Origin: UBA12567 sp964598425
GTDB taxonomy: Bacteria > Planctomycetota > Phycisphaerae > Phycisphaerales > SM1A02
DNA: 64,000 nt
Assembly (NCBI GenBank): GCA_964598425.1
Contig: CAZRBV010000007.1
Coordinates: 12,542-76,541, forward strand
Direction: 5' to 3'
The notes beneath the pieces are model-generated. The model searched no databases. It worked only from the letters and a program-made list of their open reading frames with translations, and was not told the DNA's origin. Position 1 is the stretch's first letter; each line of letters starts with the position of its first letter. Of the stretch, positions 10,824 through 19,236 are shown one piece after another. A program made the position numbers and the translations under genes.

Positions 10824-13137
10824 GCTTGGAAGTGTAGACAATGCTGGCGTGCAGGATCTCTTTCCCGAACCTATTGCTGGCTGGGTCCGCGTTGCCGTGG
10901 ATCGGCCCATTGACCACGCCGGGTCGGGGCTCTCCTATGCGGTCCCTCCCGAACTCGCCGACGTCGAGCCCGGTGAAGCCGTCACCGTGCCTCTGGGGCG
11001 TGGGAACACACCAACTGCAGGCTGGGTGATGTGCCGACCAACGCAGACGCCCCCTGCCAAATCGTCGAAAGTCAAACATGTGCTGGGCAGGCATGATCGA
11101 CCGCGGCTCTCCAGCGAACTCCTGGAACTTGGCCAGTGGGTGGCGCGGTACTACCTGGCGCCCCTGGGCCCGACACTCTCAAGCATGGTCCCCGCCCCCG
11201 TGCGGCGGCAGGCGGGCCGCGTGCAGCGGCGGTTCTACACCCCGATGCCAATGCCTGAGGACGTGCCGCGGCTCGGCCCGGCGCAGCAGAAGGTGCTTGA
11301 AGCAATTCAGTCACTGTCACCGGAAGATCTCCCGGTGGAGCGAACGCGACTCAAAGAACTCGCCAACATCGGCACTTTCGGACCGATTACTGCGCTAACC
11401 GAGCGAGGGCTGATCCAAGAGCACCGGCGCACGCTCGTCGAATCCACGTGGTCACCGCGACATCTCGACACTGCAGCAGCCCCGGTTCCAACAGAACCAC
11501 AGCAGCAGATCATCGACAAGGTCTCGAGCTGCCTTGGCAATGGCTTTTCCGCGCACCTGCTACGGGGCGTCACGGGAAGTGGAAAAACCGAGGTGTATCT
11601 GAGGCTCATCGATCGCGTACTTCAACGTGGCCAGCACGTTCTTGTTCTGGTCCCGGAGATCTCCCTCACACCACACACGGCATCCCGACTGGCAAGCAGG
11701 TTTCCAGCCGAGTCGATCGGGCTTGTGCACTCGGCGCTCCCACCAGCCGCCCGCAATGGGTATTGGGATTCCATCCAACGCGGAGAATCTCGCATTGTCC
11801 TCGGAGCTCGGAGTGCGGTCTTCGCGCCCATTCCTCCAATGCAGCTCGGCCTCGTCATCGTGGACGAGGAACACGACTCCTCCTTCAAACAGGACTCCAG
11901 CCCCCGGTATCACGGCCGAGACGTCGCCATTCGACGCGCCCAGATGGCCAACTGCCCGATCATGCTGTGCAGCGGCACCCCTTCGCTTGAAAGCTGGCAC
12001 AACGCCAACACGCGAGTTGACTGGAAGTTGCACCGGCTGGATCAACGCGCGCCCGGGCTGACCACCCCTCGGACCCGAATTGTCAACATGACCGAGGAAC
12101 GCCGCCACGATCCGCGATACCGAGGCGCCCTTGGACCAACACTCCGAAGTGCGCTGTCCCGAACGCTGGAGGCAGGCCATCAAGCCTTGCTTCTTCTCAA
12201 TCGGCGGGGCTGGGCAACTCATATCGCGTGCGCGAGTCGATCATGCGGATGGGTTCTTGAATGTGAACATTGCGATGTCACCATGGTCTACCACCGCGCT
12301 GGAGATCTCCCAAGCGGAGGATTCCTCAGATGTCATCACTGCCATCGTGAAGTTCGCCTTCCCCGCACATGCCCTGACTGCGGCGGAAAGCCAGTACGAC
12401 TGGGGTCGGGCACACAGCGAATCGAGGAAGAGGTCCTTGCGATCCGGCCAGAGTTGACACTCGGCGACACGCTGTTTCGAATGGACTCCGATTCCATGCA
12501 GCGGGCTGATCAGTTTCATACTGTCCTCGCGGCCTTCCAACAGGGCGACATTCGAGTCCTTCTCGGAACACAGATGATCGCCAAGGGGCTCGATGTGCCG
12601 GGCGTTCGATTGGTCGGCGTCGTCGACGCAGATACGGCGCTGCACATGCCGGACTTTCGAGCTGGCGAGCGGACCATGCAGCTCGTCGCTCAAGTCACAG
12701 GCAGATGCGGACGCGGGCTCGCCCCCGGCACGGCAATCGTGCAGACTCTTGATCCGGACGCCCCTGCGATCACGATGGCATGCGACGGCCGCATCGAGGA
12801 CTTTCTCGTTCAGGAGTGCCGGCAGCGGCGCGATGCTGCGCTGCCACCGGCCACCCGAATGTCGCGGATCATTGCTCGGAACGAAGATCTCTCCGCGTGC
12901 GAGCAGATCATCGAGGATGCTGCGAAGACGCTTCGTGCGATGGCGCCGCAGGGCGGTGACGTCATCGGGCCGATGCCGTGTCCACTGGCTCGCATTCGAG
13001 GCCAGCACCGCCGGGAGATCCTCATCACCGCGCCGGCTGCCGATGTCCTTCAGCGGTGGCTTCACGAAGCCCGGAGTGAGCGGGCCCTGGGAGACCCCTC
13101 GCTGATCATCGATGTCGACCCGACCTCGCTGCTCTAA
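10822..13137 (+). CDS. priA: Primosomal replication-restart helicase PriA
   Basis: 771 residues. A 3'-to-5' superfamily 2 helicase that reloads the replisome at stalled forks. Walker A GVTGSGKT is near residue 255, the DEEH box occurs in VDEEHDSSFKQD, and a zinc module of paired cysteines runs CASRSCG...CEHC...CHHC...CPDC. The helicase C-terminal GTQMIAKGLDVPGV and TGRCGRG motifs follow. The ATG at 10822 is the reverse of the carA start. GTG 10849 would shorten the protein by nine residues and would separate the two genes, so the exact start is uncertain. Confidence 0.93.
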   Translation: MLGSVDNAGVQDLFPEPIAGWVRVAVDRPIDHAGSGLSYAVPPELADVEPGEAVTVPLGRGNTPTAGWVMCRPTQTPPAKSSKVKHVLGRHDRPRLSSELLELGQWVARYYLAPLGPTLSSMVPAPVRRQAGRVQRRFYTPMPMPEDVPRLGPAQQKVLEAIQSLSPEDLPVERTRLKELANIGTFGPITALTERGLIQEHRRTLVESTWSPRHLDTAAAPVPTEPQQQIIDKVSSCLGNGFSAHLLRGVTGSGKTEVYLRLIDRVLQRGQHVLVLVPEISLTPHTASRLASRFPAESIGLVHSALPPAARNGYWDSIQRGESRIVLGARSAVFAPIPPMQLGLVIVDEEHDSSFKQDSSPRYHGRDVAIRRAQMANCPIMLCSGTPSLESWHNANTRVDWKLHRLDQRAPGLTTPRTRIVNMTEERRHDPRYRGALGPTLRSALSRTLEAGHQALLLLNRRGWATHIACASRSCGWVLECEHCDVTMVYHRAGDLPSGGFLRCHHCHREVRLPRTCPDCGGKPVRLGSGTQRIEEEVLAIRPELTLGDTLFRMDSDSMQRADQFHTVLAAFQQGDIRVLLGTQMIAKGLDVPGVRLVGVVDADTALHMPDFRAGERTMQLVAQVTGRCGRGLAPGTAIVQTLDPDAPAITMACDGRIEDFLVQECRQRRDAALPPATRMSRIIARNEDLSACEQIIEDAAKTLRAMAPQGGDVIGPMPCPLARIRGQHRREILITAPAADVLQRWLHEARSERALGDPSLIIDVDPTSLL

Positions 13138-13166
13138 AGAGCCGCTCATACAGCGAGCCGTGGCGC

Positions 13167-13174
13167 GGTACAAT
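13167..13174 (+). promoter_or_regulatory. GGTACAAT element, candidate -10 upstream of sucA
   Basis: GGTACAAT in a GC-rich gap, 55 bases before the sucA start. The same core occurs before the beta-helix gene at 36445 and, as GGTACGAT, before ribH at 21928. TACAAT matches five of six -10 positions; no good -35 was seen. Confidence 0.35.
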
Positions 13175-13228
13175 TGCCGGTCTTGGCGGTACCCGCCACT
13201 CGCCCTTTCACCCACCATTGGCTTCACG

Positions 13229-16054
13229 ATGGACGGCTCCACAATGGATCCGCAACAACAGAGCTCGCCCCACCAGCAATCGGTCGCCGTGCCACTGGAT
13301 ACGCCGCCGCCAGCGGTTCCGGGAGTCAACGGCTGGAATGCCGCGTGGGTTGATGACATGCACCGTCGGTGGCAGCGAGGCCCGATGGATGTCCCCGAAT
13401 CATGGCGACACTTCTTCGAAGGCTTCGAGCTCGCGTCGTCAACCACGCACCATGCAGAGAACACTGGCGAGCCTGCCATCTGGAGACTGATCTCCGCGTA
13501 TCGACGATGGGGACACCTGGCAGCACACATTGATCCGCTCGGCCGCCGCATGCCAGCGCGACCCCCAATCCAACTTGGTGATGTCGGACTGAGCGAGCAG
13601 GACCTGAAGACGGCATGGGATCCAGGCCCCCTGCCACTTCCGAATCCTTCAACCCTCGCAACCATTCAATCCCACCTGCAGCACAGTTGGTGTGGCACGA
13701 TGGGCATTGAGAGTGAACATCTTCGATGCGAGACGAAACGCAATTGGTGGCGCTCAAAAATTGAGTCAAAGGGCGCCCGCGCTCCTCTCCCCGACGCGGT
13801 ACGCCGTCGCATCCTCCTTGCGATTCAACGCGCCACCGGGCTTGAGCGCTTTCTCATGCGTCGTTATGTAGGCAGTAAGTGGTTCAGCCTCGAGGGCTGC
13901 GAGTCACTCATTCCAATGCTGACGGAGTTGCTCGAGTCTGCGGCAGAACAGAACGTCGAGGAAGTCGCATTCGGCATGGCTCATCGAGGCCGCGTCAATG
14001 TCCTTGTCAACATCCTCGAAAAGTCGTACGACCAACTCTTCACGGAATTCGAAGAAGCGTGGACAGAGGACTTCCTCGACAGTGGCGGAGACGTGAAGTA
14101 CCACCGCGGCTACAGCACCACTATCACGACGTCCAATGGTCGCCCAATGCATCTCACGATGGCATCGAATCCTTCCCATCTTGAATGGGGCCATCCGGTC
14201 GTACTCGGACGGGTTCGCGCCAAGCAGCGCCTGCGAGGAGACACAACTCGCAGTCGGTGTCTTCCTGTTCTACTTCACGGCGATGCCGCAATTGCGGGGC
14301 AGGGAGTCGTGCAGGAACTGGCGAATATGGCCGGCCTGGAACCGTATGACGTAGGCGGCTCAATCCACATCATCATCAACAATCAGATCGGTTTCACGGC
14401 TGAACACGATGAGGCGTTTTCGAGCGTCTACTGCACCGACGTCCTTCGCGGCCAGGACATCCCAATCCTGCACGTCAATGGACTCGACCCGGATCAATGT
14501 GTTCGCGCCATCCGCCTCGCGGTGGAGTGGCGAAGCACATTCGGAACAGACATTGCAATCGATCTCTGGGGATGGAGAAGGTTCGGACACAACGAAACCG
14601 ACGAGCCCGCGTTTACGAATCCGACCCTCTACGAGACCGTTCGCTCACTGCAGCCAGTCGTCGAAAACTACGCCTCAACACTCGCATCCAGCGGGGTCAT
14701 CGATCCTTCGGAAGCCGACCAGGCTGAGCAGCGCCTGTTGGATGTCATGGACGAATCCCAGCAGCGCATCCGCGCAACCCCGGTTCGTCCCACACCCCCT
14801 GCATTCGATGACCAGTCCACATGGGCAGGATTCGCCAAAGCATGGAGCGGCACTCCCGTCGACACCTCTGTGCCTCTCGAAACAATTGGTCGCATTTGCG
14901 ATTCATTTGCCAGAGTCCCACCCGACTTCTCGCCTCACCCGAAACTACAGCGTCTATTGAGTGAACGAGCAACGGCGGTGTCGGAGAACGCACCGCTTGA
15001 CTGGGCTATGGGCGAGTTACTCGCGTACGGAAGCTTGTTGCTGGAAGGCCATCCGATTCGACTGACCGGAGAGGACTGCCAGCGTGGGACATTCAGCCAT
15101 CGCCATGCTGTCTTATTCGATGTCAAGACCGGCGCGGCATGGTCACCTCTGGACCACATCGATGTGGGCCAATCCCGAATGTGTGTCCACAATACGCCGG
15201 TGACCGAGTCAGCATGTATCGGTTTCGAGTACGGCTACTCGCTCGGTGATCCGAACATGCTTGTTCTGTGGGAAGCCCAGTTTGGTGACTTCGCCAATGT
15301 CGGCCAGGTCTACTTCGACCAGTTCATCGCGTCGGCAGAGCGAAAATGGAGGAGGCACAGCGGGCTGGTCTGCCTGCTGCCCCATGGGTACGAAGGAATG
15401 GGGCCCGAGCATTCATCTGCTCGACTCGAACGATTCCTGCAGCTGTGCGCCAACGACAATATGGAAGTCACGGTGCCCACAACACCAGCGCAGATGTTTC
15501 ACCTTCTTCGCAGGCAAATGCTCCGCGACTTTCGCAAACCTCTGATCGTGATGACTCCCAAGAGTCTGCTTCGGCACCGAAGTGCCATGAGCCCAGTCTC
15601 CGACTTCACCTCCAACCATTTCCATCCGGTACTCGATGACAACAGCGTCGAAGCCGAGCGTGTCCGCCATGTCATTGTGTGCAGCGGCAAGATCGCGCTG
15701 GACCTGACCGCTGCTCGAGACGAGGTGGGGCGGGCCGCGGATACAGCCATTGTTCGCTTCGAGCAGTTGTATCCGTTTCCAGAGGAAGACGTGCGCGCCA
15801 TCCTCAAGCGTTTTGGATGGGCTGACCGGTGGACCTGGGTGCAGGAAGAACCACGTAATGCAGGCGCATGGACCTGGATTTCAGATGTGTTCTATGAGCG
15901 TTTCGGAAGGCGTCTTGATGTCGTCAGCAGGCCGGCCAATGCATCTCCCGCCGTAGGCTCCGCAAAGCTCCACCGTGAAGAGCAGCGGACAATTCTCAAC
16001 GCTGCGCTGGCCGCGTGCCGTCAACCTACCCTGCCGCAGGAGCAGCACGAATGA
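13229..16054 (+). CDS. sucA: 2-oxoglutarate dehydrogenase E1 component
   Basis: 941 residues. A thiamine-diphosphate enzyme that decarboxylates 2-oxoglutarate in the TCA cycle and passes the succinyl group to the E2 lipoyl domain. It shows the E1o hallmarks: an N-terminal NGWNAAWVDDMHRRW segment for E2 contact, AHRGRVNVLVNIL, the ThDP loop GDAAIAGQG...NNQIGFT, and GHNETDEPAFTNP. The start at 13229 is chosen because the frame upstream looks non-coding; ATG 13244 is possible. The stop overlaps sucB as ATGA. No lipoamide dehydrogenase gene is nearby. Confidence 0.93.
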   Translation: MDGSTMDPQQQSSPHQQSVAVPLDTPPPAVPGVNGWNAAWVDDMHRRWQRGPMDVPESWRHFFEGFELASSTTHHAENTGEPAIWRLISAYRRWGHLAAHIDPLGRRMPARPPIQLGDVGLSEQDLKTAWDPGPLPLPNPSTLATIQSHLQHSWCGTMGIESEHLRCETKRNWWRSKIESKGARAPLPDAVRRRILLAIQRATGLERFLMRRYVGSKWFSLEGCESLIPMLTELLESAAEQNVEEVAFGMAHRGRVNVLVNILEKSYDQLFTEFEEAWTEDFLDSGGDVKYHRGYSTTITTSNGRPMHLTMASNPSHLEWGHPVVLGRVRAKQRLRGDTTRSRCLPVLLHGDAAIAGQGVVQELANMAGLEPYDVGGSIHIIINNQIGFTAEHDEAFSSVYCTDVLRGQDIPILHVNGLDPDQCVRAIRLAVEWRSTFGTDIAIDLWGWRRFGHNETDEPAFTNPTLYETVRSLQPVVENYASTLASSGVIDPSEADQAEQRLLDVMDESQQRIRATPVRPTPPAFDDQSTWAGFAKAWSGTPVDTSVPLETIGRICDSFARVPPDFSPHPKLQRLLSERATAVSENAPLDWAMGELLAYGSLLLEGHPIRLTGEDCQRGTFSHRHAVLFDVKTGAAWSPLDHIDVGQSRMCVHNTPVTESACIGFEYGYSLGDPNMLVLWEAQFGDFANVGQVYFDQFIASAERKWRRHSGLVCLLPHGYEGMGPEHSSARLERFLQLCANDNMEVTVPTTPAQMFHLLRRQMLRDFRKPLIVMTPKSLLRHRSAMSPVSDFTSNHFHPVLDDNSVEAERVRHVIVCSGKIALDLTAARDEVGRAADTAIVRFEQLYPFPEEDVRAILKRFGWADRWTWVQEEPRNAGAWTWISDVFYERFGRRLDVVSRPANASPAVGSAKLHREEQRTILNAALAACRQPTLPQEQHE

Positions 16055-17271
16055 GTACGGACATCAGTATTCCAAGTCTGGGTGAGTCGATTTCCGAGGT
16101 ACGGCTCGGGCGATGGCTGGTTCAAGATGGCCAGTGGATTGAGAGAGACACTCCTCTGGTTGAGATCGAATCCGACAAAGTAACTCAGGAACTTCCCGCC
16201 CCGATCAGCGGCCTGGTGCGCATTACCGAACTGGAAGGAGCCGACCTGAGCATCGGCGCCATCATCGGAAACATCGATGAGTCAGCCACGAGGCCAGCGG
16301 TTCCAGCCGCCGAGCCAGATGCGGCAACACAAGTGGAAGTCGCCACAGAAAACGCCGCCGCTGCAGATGAGCCAATCCCAAGAGCAACGCCTATGGCGCG
16401 TCGGATCGCCCACGACCGCGGTGTCGCGCTCAGTGAACTGCATGGAACCGGCCCGGCTGGGCGAGTCATGAAGTCCGATGTTCTCTCTGCGGCCCCTCAC
16501 GCGCCGGACGCTCCGCAGTCCACCGGGGCCGAAACCCCCACGCCGCTCGAACGGACCGGTGACCGTGGAATCAGACGCGAACGCTTGTCACCACTTCGAC
16601 GCCGAATCGCCGAACGCCTCGTCACCGCGCAGCACACTGCAGCCATGCTGACCACCTTCAACGAGGCGGACATGACCGAGACCATCCGCCTGCGGAAGGC
16701 GCATAAGGATGAATTCCACGACCGATTTGGTGTCAAACTCGGATTCATGAGTTTCTTTGCCAAGGCCGTCGTGTCGGCGCTGCGGGCCTATCCGGCCGTC
16801 AATGCCTGGATTGATGGAGATGAGGTGGAGTACCACGACTATGTCGATCTCTCTGTCGCCGTAGGCACCGAACGCGGGCTCGTCGTCCCTGTTGTTCGCA
16901 ACGCCGACCGACTCAGCTTCGCCGAAATCGAATCGGAAATCGGCCGCCTCGCAGAAGAAGCTCGCCGCGGCCGTCTGGGCATGGATGATCTGGCGGGAGG
17001 CACCTTTACGATCAGCAACGGAGGCGTCTACGGATCGATGATGTCCACGCCGATCCTCAACCCGCCGCAGTCAGCAATCCTCGGACTCCACCGAATCTCC
17101 AAACGAGCCGTGGAAGACCCGGAGATACCGGGAACCATTTCGCTTCGACCAATGATGTATCTCGCCGTGTCCTACGATCATCGAATCATCGACGGCTCCG
17201 AAGCCGTCGGATTCCTCGTGCACATCAAGGAATGCATCGAGTCGCCCGAGCGGCTCATGCTGGGCATGTGA
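16051..17271 (+). CDS. sucB: Dihydrolipoamide succinyltransferase, OGDH E2
   Basis: 406 residues. It transfers succinyl from lipoyl-lysine to CoA. There is a single N-terminal lipoyl domain with Lys43 in ESDKVTQE, then a linker, a peripheral-subunit-binding domain (ATPMARRIAHDRGV...GTGPAGRVMKSDV) and a catalytic core ending with DHRIIDG (His377, Asp381). AGGAG lies nine bases before the ATG, inside the end of sucA, and the start overlaps the sucA stop by four bases. Its own stop overlaps the rsmH GTG. The pairing with sucA and the DHRIIDG core favour E2 of OGDH over PDH. Confidence 0.93.
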   Translation: MSTDISIPSLGESISEVRLGRWLVQDGQWIERDTPLVEIESDKVTQELPAPISGLVRITELEGADLSIGAIIGNIDESATRPAVPAAEPDAATQVEVATENAAAADEPIPRATPMARRIAHDRGVALSELHGTGPAGRVMKSDVLSAAPHAPDAPQSTGAETPTPLERTGDRGIRRERLSPLRRRIAERLVTAQHTAAMLTTFNEADMTETIRLRKAHKDEFHDRFGVKLGFMSFFAKAVVSALRAYPAVNAWIDGDEVEYHDYVDLSVAVGTERGLVVPVVRNADRLSFAEIESEIGRLAEEARRGRLGMDDLAGGTFTISNGGVYGSMMSTPILNPPQSAILGLHRISKRAVEDPEIPGTISLRPMMYLAVSYDHRIIDGSEAVGFLVHIKECIESPERLMLGM

Positions 17272-18212
17272 ACTCACACCTCGCACATCAGGGTGACGGC
17301 TCCTCCGGGCACATTCCCGTGTTGCTCGATGAAGTCGTGTCACTTCTTGCGGCTTCGCCAGGCGAGACGCTTCTGGACTGCACGCTCGGCCGGGGAGGCC
17401 ACGCCGCCGCCATCGGATCTTCGGCGGCCGACATCACTGTGGCCGGAATGGACCTGGACGAAACCAACCGTGAGGCCGCTTCAAAGCGCCTCGCCGCGCT
17501 GAGTATCCCCCACCAGACGGTGCAGGGCAATTTCGTCCGCGCCCCTGAGTTCCTGAAGCAGACGGGGCTCGCAGCAGACATGGTTCTCGCGGACCTCGGT
17601 TTCGCATCGAACCAGGTGGACGACGCCACCCGCGGCTTCTCGTTCATTGATGACGGGCCACTGGACATGAGGCTCGATCCCGGCAGTACAACGACAGCCG
17701 CATCGCTCATCGCCTCAATCTCCGAACGAGATCTGGCCGAGATCATCACACAGCACGGGGAAGAACCTTTCGCTGCCAGGATCGCCCAAAAAATTGCATC
17801 TGAACGTGCCCGAAGGCCGATCGAGTCTACGGGTCAACTCGCGGCACTGGTCCGCGAAGCCTACGGCGTCCGAGCCCGCACCTCGCGCCAGCATCCCGCG
17901 ACCCGGACGTTTCAGGCGATCCGGATTGCGGTCAACGACGAAATGGCAGCACTCCAGACGCTGCTGGATCGACTGACGCGGGCGCTGCGGACCGGCGACG
18001 TGGCTTGGCTTCGGCCCGGCGCGAGGATCGGCATCATTGCCTTTCACAGCCTCGAAGACCGGCCGGTCAAGCGTTGCTTCGCGTCGCTGGTCCGAGAGGG
18101 ACTCGCTGTGGATGTCTCGTCTGGTGCGGTTCAGGCAAGGCAAGAGGAACTGAATCGGAACCCCCGGTGCCGCTCGGCACGCCTCAGGGTCATCCGATCG
18201 ACAATTGACTGA
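17268..18212 (+). CDS. rsmH: 16S rRNA (cytosine-1402-N4) methyltransferase
   Basis: 314 residues. The SAM-dependent enzyme formerly called MraW, usually at the head of dcw division clusters. The motifs are HIPVLLDEVV near the N-terminus, LDCTLGRGGH (SAM loop), LADLGFASNQVDD, RGFSF...GPLDMR and IIAFHSLEDRPVKR near the end. The GTG start at 17268 overlaps the sucB stop as GTGA; the longer frame from 17232 lies inside sucB. No mraZ precedes it. LysM, FtsL-like and FtsI genes follow. Confidence 0.94.
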   Translation: MNSHLAHQGDGSSGHIPVLLDEVVSLLAASPGETLLDCTLGRGGHAAAIGSSAADITVAGMDLDETNREAASKRLAALSIPHQTVQGNFVRAPEFLKQTGLAADMVLADLGFASNQVDDATRGFSFIDDGPLDMRLDPGSTTTAASLIASISERDLAEIITQHGEEPFAARIAQKIASERARRPIESTGQLAALVREAYGVRARTSRQHPATRTFQAIRIAVNDEMAALQTLLDRLTRALRTGDVAWLRPGARIGIIAFHSLEDRPVKRCFASLVREGLAVDVSSGAVQARQEELNRNPRCRSARLRVIRSTID

Positions 18213-18286
18213 CCATATCACCCGCAAGGATGCGGGGATCCGGTCGAATCAGGGTTGGAGAGTGCCATTCGCATGGATGCGTGGAC

Positions 18287-18973
18287 ATGACTCAGGAGAA
18301 TAAGTTCGCGATCATCATTGGCTTCGCGGTGCTGCTGGTCGTAGGCATTCTTGTCTCCGATCATCTCGCTGAAGTGGCCAGAGGCGCACCGGGGAGCCTG
18401 GTGGCCATCGATCCTGTGGCAATGGACGATCAACGAACCATCGAGTATCTGCCACTCATCACACCGCCTCCTCCAGCCCCCAGCCCGGAGATGCCGGCCC
18501 GCGGTTCGACTGGGGAAGCCTCAGCCTCCACGCTACCTACCGAACGCGGGTTGCCGCATCCGGTCCACGTCGTCACATCCGGCGAGACGCTCTCGGGGAT
18601 CGCCCATCGCTATTACGGCAATCGATCATTGGCCACGGCACTCTCGTCGCACAACGGACTTCCCAATCCGAACGACCTGCGTGAAGGGCTTCGGCTCATC
18701 GTTCCGCCATCGGAACTGCTGGCACAGTCAATGCAGGGCAGTTCACACGGGGAAGCGGCCCCCCCCGCAACCGTGACGAACTCCCGAACGCTGCAGGAAT
18801 ATGAGGTTCGCGCAGGCGACACGCTTTCCGAATTGGCGCAGCACCTGATGGGGTCGGCACGGCACACCGACCGGCTGCTTGAACTCAATCGCGACAGGCT
18901 CTCCAGCATCGACGATCTCCGAATCGGGATCCGGCTTCGGTATCCCGCTTCGGCGAACGGTTTCACGCCATGA
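18287..18973 (+). CDS. Membrane-anchored protein with two LysM domains
   Basis: 228 residues. A short cytoplasmic tip, one transmembrane helix at ~7-23, a Pro-rich stretch at ~60-70, then LysM domains at ~93-140 (HVVTSGETLSGIAHRYYG) and ~171-220 (YEVRAGDTLSELAQHLMG). LysM binds peptidoglycan or chitin sugars, so the protein probably links the inner membrane to the wall on the periplasmic side. It sits between rsmH and the ftsL-like gene and overlaps the latter as ATGA, which argues for a role in septal wall synthesis. Start ATG 18287 gives a clean membrane anchor. Confidence 0.8.
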   Translation: MTQENKFAIIIGFAVLLVVGILVSDHLAEVARGAPGSLVAIDPVAMDDQRTIEYLPLITPPPPAPSPEMPARGSTGEASASTLPTERGLPHPVHVVTSGETLSGIAHRYYGNRSLATALSSHNGLPNPNDLREGLRLIVPPSELLAQSMQGSSHGEAAPPATVTNSRTLQEYEVRAGDTLSELAQHLMGSARHTDRLLELNRDRLSSIDDLRIGIRLRYPASANGFTP

Positions 18974-19236
18974 GCCAGCGCCTCGTCGCTGCAGTGATCG
19001 TTGTCGGTGCGATCGGCTTGATCCTGCTGTCATTGAGGCAACAGCGAATCGCGATGGTTCACAGCATGAGCACACTGCACGCCCGCATGACGATTGATCA
19101 AGCTGCACTCTGGCGAGCACGCGCCGAAGTCGCTGACGCGATTCAACCCGGAACCCTGACCATTCCCAGCGGCATCGAATACCGACCTGGGCTGCCCGGT
19201 CCTGACTGGCAGACGACCGACGGGCCACATGATTGA
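18970..19236 (+). CDS. ftsL: FtsL-like small bitopic division protein
   Basis: 88 residues: a membrane helix at ~5-21, then a polar helical stretch (RQQRIAMVHSMSTLHARM) and a Pro-rich tail. Sequence alone is weak, but size, topology and place between rsmH and ftsI match FtsL, which links FtsB/FtsQ to the FtsWI synthase. It overlaps the LysM gene by four bases and ftsI by eight, so the three are likely translated together. It could be an unrelated anchor. Confidence 0.6.
   Translation: MSQRLVAAVIVVGAIGLILLSLRQQRIAMVHSMSTLHARMTIDQAALWRARAEVADAIQPGTLTIPSGIEYRPGLPGPDWQTTDGPHD

Noticed and set aside
12241..13665. 474-residue minus-strand frame
   Set aside because: It lies antisense to priA and the start of sucA, which carry clear family motifs; the translation is Arg/Ser rich without domains.
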